Assembly (NCBI GenBank): GCA_902801585.1
Contig: CADCIU010000038.1
Coordinates: 1 to 29,018, forward strand
Reading direction: 5' to 3'
Length of the DNA: 29,018 nucleotides
Origin: an uncultured Lachnospiraceae bacterium
GTDB taxonomy: Bacteria; Bacillota_A; Clostridia; Lachnospirales; Lachnospiraceae
A model generated the notes under the pieces. That model was not told the DNA's origin. It saw only the letters and a list, made by a program, of their open reading frames with translations, and ran no database searches. Below, one piece after another: positions 25,592 through 29,018 of the stretch. Every line of letters starts with the position of its first letter. Position 1 is the first letter of the stretch. Position numbers and translations under genes: made by a program.

Positions 25592-25600
25592 AATATAGCA
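25592..25600 (-). promoter_or_regulatory. candidate extended -10 of the lipoprotein gene
   Basis: The minus strand reads TGCTATATT (TG-n plus TATATT), within an AT-rich stretch about 150 bases before the lipoprotein ATG. No clear -35 at the normal spacing. Confidence 0.35.
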
Positions 25601-25653
25601 TAATTTTTCATACAACTACGATAATTAAGACAGGGTAAAGTTAATAATGTTGA

Positions 25654-25752
25654 CGGCTTATCGCAATCGAGCAGGATGCTCCTGCTCGATTGACCGTTGG
25701 CCGGGGGGTGCATCTTCGTGCAAGCACAAGATGCACCCCCCGGCTTATCGCA
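25654..25752. repeat. two large perfect hairpins bounded by a 12-bp direct repeat
   Basis: CGGCTTATCGCA occurs at 25654-25665 and 25741-25752. Hairpin 1 (25664-25692) is a perfect 13-bp stem, CAATCGAGCAGGA with a TGC loop. Hairpin 2 (25701-25743) is a perfect 16-bp stem, CCGGGGGGTGCATCTT, with an 11-base loop that itself contains GTGC-AA-GCAC. Hairpin 1 begins in the left repeat and hairpin 2 ends in the right one. Neither is followed by a T-run, so they are not simple terminators. Possibilities are a structured RNA or a REP/MITE-like element. Confidence 0.85.
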
Positions 25753-25753
25753 C

Positions 25754-25800
25754 AAAAAAAGGGCTGACGCCCCGGCGATTTGTTTTCCGGTGCGTCAGCC
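25754..25800 (-). terminator. intrinsic terminator of the SH3-like peptide gene
   Basis: Stem GGCTGACGC (25762-25770) with GCGTCAGCC (25792-25800), and an inner CCGG/CCGG pairing. On the minus strand it is followed by seven T residues. It begins 37 bases after the peptide's stop codon. Confidence 0.85.
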
Positions 25801-25837
25801 GTTCTTGTTTAGTGATCCTGCTCTTTCCGAACGATGA

Positions 25838-26131
25838 TCAGAGAACTTCCGTATACTGTTTATAGATGAATGCATAGCAGGTGCCGCCGCGGGGATCATT
25901 GATCAGCAGTCTGTACCACTTGCCGTCCTCAGTGATTCCGTCGACTTTGAGCTTGTGTCCGTACTCATAAGTCTTGGCGATCGGTCCGTTAGGTGTATAT
26001 CTGCAGTTCAGGCTTGAAGCGGTGACCTTGACCCAGATCGGTTTAATGGATCTGACATTGATCTCCTCTCTTGCCGCGCCGCCTGTTACTTCGTTCAGCT
26101 CTTCTGCATTCAGTTTGTTTTCCATACTCAT
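25838..26131 (-). CDS. double-glycine-leader peptide with an SH3-like domain
   Basis: A 97-residue small protein. The first 20 residues (NKLNAEELNEVTGGAA) look like the leader of bacteriocin-type peptides cut after Gly-Gly by peptidase-containing ABC exporters. The remaining 77 residues read like one bacterial SH3 domain (VKVTASSLNCRYTPNG, then YGHKLKVDGI-x-x-DGKWYRL), with two Cys that could pair. The expected mature product is thus a small secreted SH3-like protein rather than a typical bacteriocin. ATG 26131 has AAGGAGA seven bases upstream. No processing transporter or immunity gene is present in the window. It is a single-gene unit with its own terminator. Confidence 0.8.
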   Translation of the reverse strand: MSMENKLNAEELNEVTGGAAREEINVRSIKPIWVKVTASSLNCRYTPNGPIAKTYEYGHKLKVDGITEDGKWYRLLINDPRGGTCYAFIYKQYTEVL

Positions 26132-26180
26132 TTTTCAATCTCCTTATTATTCTGATTTTCGGATGTTTTTGATTAGTTAA

Positions 26181-26225
26181 ATTCAGTTTGGTTTTATTCA
26201 GTTTAGTCTAATTCAGTTTAGTTCT
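26181..26225. repeat. 15-bp tandem repeat upstream of the peptide gene (3 copies)
   Basis: Units at 26181-26195, 26196-26210 and 26211-26225 share ATTCAGTTT(A/G)GT. They lie 50-95 bases before the peptide's start codon, in its probable 5' leader. A hairpin (CGGTGC-gtct-GCACCG, near 26245) lies further upstream. Confidence 0.85.
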
Positions 26226-26357
26226 GCTCTTTTCTGCAGATGCGGTGCGTCTGCACCGGCATTGTTTTGTGTCTTATGTATATATATACTCAATACCCGC
26301 AGAATATCCACGGCAAAATCCATATAAGATTTCTTGCCAAACCATCAAAATCAATCA

Positions 26358-26386
26358 TTGACAACCGCCCGTTTTTTCGGTAGAAT
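26358..26386 (+). promoter_or_regulatory. promoter of tRNA-Leu
   Basis: Consensus TTGACA (26358-26363), a 17-base spacer and TAGAAT (26381-26386). The mature tRNA begins 12 bases later. Confidence 0.88.
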
Positions 26387-26397
26387 AGCATCTGTTC

Positions 26398-26480
26398 GCA
26401 GGAGTGGCGGAATGGCAGACGCGCAGGCTTCAGGTGCCTGTTATGGCAACATAGTGTGGGTTCAAGTCCCATCTCCTGCA
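26398..26480 (+). tRNA. tRNA-Leu (anticodon CAG)
   Basis: An 83-nt class II tRNA. The acceptor GCAGGAG (26398-26404) pairs with CTCCTGC (26473-26479), with A as discriminator. The anticodon stem CAGGC/GCCTG closes the loop TTCAGGT, giving anticodon CAG. A short variable arm (TATG-GCAA-CATA) and the T-loop TTCAAGT follow. CCA is not encoded. Confidence 0.95.
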
Positions 26481-26482
26481 TC

Positions 26483-26548
26483 GCAGACGAGCAAGACTAA
26501 GGATCTTGTGGTGGGTACACCGTGTGGGTTCAAGTCCCATCTTCCGCA
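26483..26548 (+). pseudogene. 5'-truncated tRNA-Leu (AAG) remnant
   Basis: 66 bases that match a tRNA-Leu from the D-loop onward: GCAGACGAGC, an anticodon arm CAAGA-CTAAGGA-TCTTG (anticodon AAG), a variable arm, the T-arm GTGGGTTCAAGTCCCAT and the acceptor 3' strand CTTCCGC plus A. The 5' acceptor strand (GCGGAAG expected) and the first half of the D-arm are missing; the intact tRNA-Leu ends 2 bases before it. It should not fold into a working tRNA. Confidence 0.8.
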
Positions 26549-26553
26549 TTGAC

Positions 26554-26600
26554 AAAGAGCTGTACGATCGGCGCAGGACGCCGGGCAACAGCTCTTTTTT
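26554..26600 (+). terminator. terminator, first of two near-identical copies
   Basis: AAAGAGCTGT (26554-26563) pairs with ACAGCTCTTT (26588-26597), with an inner CGGCG/CGCCG stem, and six T residues at 26595-26600. It should end the tRNA transcript. Confidence 0.88.
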
Positions 26601-26610
26601 CTGTCTTTAT

Positions 26611-26661
26611 AAGAGCTGTGCAATCGGCGCAGAACGCCGGGCAACAGCTCTTTCTGTCTTT
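26611..26661 (+). terminator. terminator, second copy
   Basis: A near-copy of the preceding hairpin: AAGAGCTGTG, inner CGGCG/CGCCG, and ACAGCTCTTT (26644-26653), with a broken T-rich tail (TTTCTGTCTTTT). The two hairpins appear to be a tandem duplication with a period of about 56 bp. Confidence 0.8.
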
Positions 26662-26738
26662 TATGTTTGCTGTCTGCTTCCGTTTCGTGTATTCTCAGCT
26701 TAACAGGTTTTGACTAATTTGCAGGGAGGGCTTATCGT

Positions 26739-27422
26739 ATGGACGAACATTTAAATCTGACCAGATTTTCTATGGCCGCGCTGGAACGAAGTTTCACATT
26801 AAATAAGAAGGACATCGGTGCAGACGCCCGTCTCCGAAAATTCGGCATGGAATTCAGAATCAGGTCTTATGATGTGGAAGGTGTCGGTCATCTGTGCACA
26901 ATGAGGATGATGGCTCTTGGCGGCCTGATGAAAATGGAAACCATAGTCATCGCACCGACCGGGAAAGACGCGCCTTTGTTCAACGCAGACTGGGTCTGGG
27001 CTTTTGGCAAAGAAACACAGATGGCGGAACTCTATGACACCCAGCTGGCCCCCTGGCCGGAAGGGAATCAGGAAGAGTTCATGCGCATCAAAATGAGAGA
27101 CGCCGATCTTCCCAACGCAGAGACCGAAGAACAAGAACACTGGTATGACTCTCTCCTCTATCCCTGCTCCGCCCACAAGAGCGGAAGGCTGATCACCGGC
27201 CGCCTCAATGCAATGGCACAGGCATACATCGGCATTTACTGCGCACAGCTTCCGGATACTGCTGACTGCGATCCCAATCAAAAAAGTGCCAAAGTACAGG
27301 ATTTTGCCCAAAAGCTGATCTCAAACGGCGGCCCTGCAGTCAACATGCTCACGAAGCTGTTCGGAGCAGCGACGGCCAAACGTGTCATTATGACACATAT
27401 GTACGGTGTGGAGGATGATTAA
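26739..27422 (+). CDS. possible ferredoxin-dependent bilin reductase-fold protein
   Basis: A 227-residue cytoplasmic protein with no signal peptide or membrane helix. GGGAGGG at 26724-26730 supports the ATG. The middle (APLFNADWVWAFGKETQMAELYDTQLAP, about 78-105) resembles the central sheet of the HY2/PcyA-type family, with Asp100 at a place where those enzymes have a functional Asp. The C-terminus (NMLTKLFGAATAKRVIMTHMYG) resembles their final helices, and the length fits. Those enzymes reduce linear tetrapyrroles with ferredoxin; in a non-photosynthetic Clostridium-like cell the substrate would be different or unknown. The resemblance was judged by eye, so the call is tentative. It is a single gene between the tRNA terminators and a duplicated 3' end. 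Confidence 0.4.
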   Translation: MDEHLNLTRFSMAALERSFTLNKKDIGADARLRKFGMEFRIRSYDVEGVGHLCTMRMMALGGLMKMETIVIAPTGKDAPLFNADWVWAFGKETQMAELYDTQLAPWPEGNQEEFMRIKMRDADLPNAETEEQEHWYDSLLYPCSAHKSGRLITGRLNAMAQAYIGIYCAQLPDTADCDPNQKSAKVQDFAQKLISNGGPAVNMLTKLFGAATAKRVIMTHMYGVEDD

Positions 27423-27485
27423 TGCCGGAGTGTCATTATGACACATATGTACAGTGGGGAGGTTGATTAAGGCCGGAGTGTCATA
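27382..27485. repeat. 48-bp tandem duplication of a gene 3' end, including the stop
   Basis: Units at 27382-27429 and 27430-27477, plus the first bases of a third (from 27478). The unit starts GTGTCATTATGACAC (itself a palindrome) and ends GATTAA-G/T-GCCGGA. The first unit holds the last 12 codons and TAA of the preceding gene. 48 is a multiple of three, so the second unit repeats these codons and the TAA in the same frame. Confidence 0.92.
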
Positions 27486-27631
27486 AAAATTCCAATTAGC
27501 ATAGGCGGGAAAATGAAGACCGGACAGCGAAAAAGGGGCTGTCGCATGAAGCGAATGGGTAATGATTTGCTCCCTTTCAGGCAGATAAGCAAAATAACAA
27601 AAAGCTTGCTGCCGGGAAGAGACATATCATC

Positions 27632-27668
27632 AAAAAGACCTGCGCTTGTGCGATGGGCTCTTTTTTTT
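27632..27668 (+). terminator. probable intrinsic terminator
   Basis: AAAAGACC pairs imperfectly with GGGCTCTTTT around a 15-20-base apex; eight T residues follow. It lies about 210 bases after the preceding gene. The 27486-27631 interval contains no convincing gene. Confidence 0.45.
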
Positions 27669-27692
27669 GTTGATTTGGTTGATGGAGGCGTT

Positions 27693-27751
27693 TGGTTTCA
27701 AGGTTGACAATTCCAAGACGGGGTTTTGCGGGCGGCACCGGGCAGAAACCA
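27693..27751. repeat. array element B, copy 1
   Basis: TGGTTTC (27693-27699) faces GAAACCA (27745-27751). Between them are CAAGGTTGA, GACGGGGTTTT and GGGCAGAAACC. A second copy lies at 28632-28684. It marks the left edge of the 75-bp array. Confidence 0.8.
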
Positions 27752-27769
27752 GTGTGATTGAGAAGTGGT

Positions 27770-28920
27770 GGGAGCTCCGGCTTCTGGGGCTGGTGGGGTT
27801 TGACGGCTGGGCCTTCAAGTTCTGGTGGGATTTGACGGCTGGACCCCTCCGGAATCTGGAAATTTGATTGTGGGGGGAGCCCTCTGGCTTCAGGGTCTGG
27901 TGGAATCTGATGGCTGGACCCATCCGGAATCTGGAAATTTGATTGTGGGGGGTCCTCTGGCTTCAGGGTCTGCTGGAATTTGACGGCTGGACCCTCCGGA
28001 ATCTGGAGATTTGATTGTGGGGGGGTCCTCTGGCTTCAGGGTCTGGTGGAATCTGATGGCTGGACCCATCCGGAATCTGGAAATTTGATTGTGGGGGGGT
28101 CCTCTGACTTCAGGGGGGCTGCTGGGATTGACGGCTGGACCCATCCGGAAGCTGGAAATCAAAAAAAGTGGAGGGGTCCTCTGGCTTTAGGTTCTAGTGG
28201 GAATTTAGACCGCTGGACCCCTCCGGAATCTGGAAATTTGAATGTGGAGGGGTCCTCTGATTTCTGGGTCTGCTGGGATCTGATGGCTGGACCCCTCCGG
28301 AATCTGGAAATTAGAAAAGTGGAGGGGTCCTCTGACTTCTGGGTCATGTGGCATCTGACGGCAGGACCCATCCGGAAGCTGGAAATTAGAATATGGAGGG
28401 GTCCTCTGACTTCAAGGGTCTGGTGGGGTCTGATGGCAGGACCCATCCGGAATACAGGTAATTTGAAAGTGGTGGGGCCCTCTGACTTCAGGGTCTGGTT
28501 GACATCTGATGGCAGGACCCATCCGGAAGCTGGAAATTAGAATGTGGTGGGGCCCTCTGACTTCAGAGTCTGGTAGGAGTTGACGGCAGGACCCCTCCGG
28601 AATCTGGAAATTAAAAAGTGGTGGGGGCCAGTGGTTTCAGTCAAGGTTGAGACGGGTTTTTGTAAGCGGACCTGGCAGAAACCAGCAAATTGAGAAGTGG
28701 AGGGGGGCCTCTTCTTTTTCACCTTATGGTGGGATTTGACGGAAGGACCCTTCCGGAATCTGGAAATTAGAATGTGGTGGGGTCCTCTGACTTCCGGGTC
28801 TGGTGGGATCTGACGGCAGGACCCATCCGGAAACTGGAATTTTAAAAAGTGAAGGGGTCCTCTGACTTCAAGGGTCTGGTAGGAGTTGACCGCAGGACCC
28901 ATCCGAAATCTGGATATTAA
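27770..28920. repeat. degenerate tandem array of ~75-bp units (minisatellite-like)
   Basis: About 14 units begin with GGC(T/A)GGACCC at 27837, 27912, 27985, 28058, 28133, 28211, 28285, 28360, 28435, 28511, 28585, 28741, 28815 and 28891; a partial unit precedes them. Period is 73-78 bp. The consensus runs GGACCC(C/A)TCCGGAA, CTGGAAATT, GTGGAGGGGTCCTCTG, then CTTCAGGGTCTGGTGG and ATCTGAC. The first and third blocks are complementary: in the units at 28211 and 28285, GGACCCCTCC and GGAGGGGTCC form a perfect 10-bp stem. The unit lengths do not preserve a reading frame, so the array is non-coding. One unit (28585) is interrupted by element B. Confidence 0.92.
28632..28684. repeat. array element B, copy 2
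   Basis: TGGTTTC (28632-28638) and GAAACCA (28678-28684), with CAAGGTTGA, GACGGGTTTT and GGCAGAAACC between. It matches copy 1 at the array's left edge and sits inside the interrupted unit that spans 28585-28740. Confidence 0.8.
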
Positions 28921-28959
28921 TAGACTTTCGGAATTGAAGGCTGATTAGCCGATATTTGA

Positions 28960-29018
28960 CCGGGAATTGCCCGGATGCACCTTGAAAACTCAATACTATC
29001 CTGATAAACGGAATCAGA
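28960..29018 (+). other. possible rRNA leader or spacer sequence at the window edge
   Basis: A hairpin CCGGG-AATTG-CCCGG (28960-28974) is followed by GCACCTTGAAAACTCAATAC. The string CTTGAAAACT(x)AATA is typical of the leader before 16S, or the spacer before 23S, in Firmicutes rRNA operons. No rRNA sequence is inside the window, so this is an expectation about what lies just beyond 29018. Confidence 0.45.

Larger units (their letters stand above)
25446..25837. other. hairpin-rich spacer between lipoprotein and peptide genes
   Basis: 392 bases without a convincing gene. It holds the leader and candidate promoter of the lipoprotein gene (to about 25600), two large perfect hairpins inside a 12-bp direct repeat (25654-25752), and the terminator of the SH3-like peptide gene. 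A minus-strand open frame across 25504-25755 is an accident of the palindromes. Confidence 0.7.

Noticed and set aside
25504..25755. Minus-strand 83-codon frame over the paired hairpins
   Set aside because: It runs through two large palindromes, has no ribosome binding site and no recognisable features.
25838..26131. Ordinary class II bacteriocin
   Set aside because: Only the leader fits; the mature part reads as an SH3-like domain and no immunity or transport genes are adjacent.
26334..26552. Plus-strand 72-codon frame
   Set aside because: It overlaps the tRNA-Leu gene and the tRNA fragment.
27980..28540. 186-codon open frame across the repeat array (and similar frames on the minus strand)
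   Set aside because: Its sequence only translates the 75-bp units; unit lengths of 73, 74, 76 and 78 change frame along the array, there is no ribosome binding site, and all six frames are similarly open.
27770..28920. CRISPR array
   Set aside because: The units are 73-78 bp and similar along their whole length; there is no short conserved repeat alternating with unique spacers, and no cas genes are nearby.

Overview
The window looks like chromosomal DNA from a low-to-mid-GC Gram-positive anaerobe of class Clostridia, probably Lachnospiraceae-like. This is an inference from several features: AGGAGG-type ribosome binding sites, lipoprotein signal peptides ending in LxGC/AAGC, formate-tetrahydrofolate ligase, a WYL regulator, an ArsR/CadC-type metal operon and U-tailed terminators. 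Most genes lie on the minus strand; the plus strand carries two cell-surface proteins, one tRNA and one enzyme-like protein.

Layout. 1-1478: a secreted lipoprotein (+) ending in a bidirectional terminator. 1477-4277: a metal-efflux operon (-) of a CadC/SmtB-type repressor, a small HMA metal-binding protein and a Zn/Cd/Pb P-type ATPase, with a recognisable promoter and operator. 4387-5651: a membrane-anchored three-repeat protein (+). 5635-7828: a two-gene unit (-) of an amidohydrolase and a YkgJ-type Cys-cluster protein. 8204-9889: formate-tetrahydrofolate ligase (-). 9974-11779: a Na+/phosphate symporter (-). 11833-21484: a ten-gene membrane-complex operon (-) in the order MrpE, F, G, MbhD, MbhE+MrpB fusion, MrpC, MrpD, then three more NuoL/M/N-type ion-pump subunits, with no hydrogenase or quinone module. 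21591-25445: a WYL regulator, a short-chain dehydrogenase and a duplicated-domain lipoprotein (-). 25446-26131: a hairpin-rich spacer and a double-glycine-leader SH3-like peptide (-). 26358-26661: tRNA-Leu(CAG) with its promoter, a 5'-truncated tRNA-Leu, and a duplicated terminator (+). 26739-27422: a possible bilin-reductase-fold protein (+). 27690-28920: a degenerate non-coding array of about 75-bp units. 28960-29018: a short stretch resembling an rRNA leader or spacer at the window edge.

How the genes fit together. The largest block is an Mrp/Mbh-type cation/proton antiporter. It sits directly upstream of a Na+-coupled phosphate transporter on the same strand, which suggests a cell that maintains and spends a sodium gradient. 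The metal operon is a self-contained, repressor-controlled efflux unit.

Unusual signals. (1) The repeat array beside a probable rRNA operon. (2) A recurring pattern in which short tandem duplications of different sequence span or abut stop codons (loci near 5572, 14009, 18574, 21591, 22688, 23499 and 27420). (3) An antiporter operon with four pump modules, one of which has Asn in place of the conserved helix-8 Lys. (4) Two large perfect hairpins bounded by a 12-bp direct repeat.
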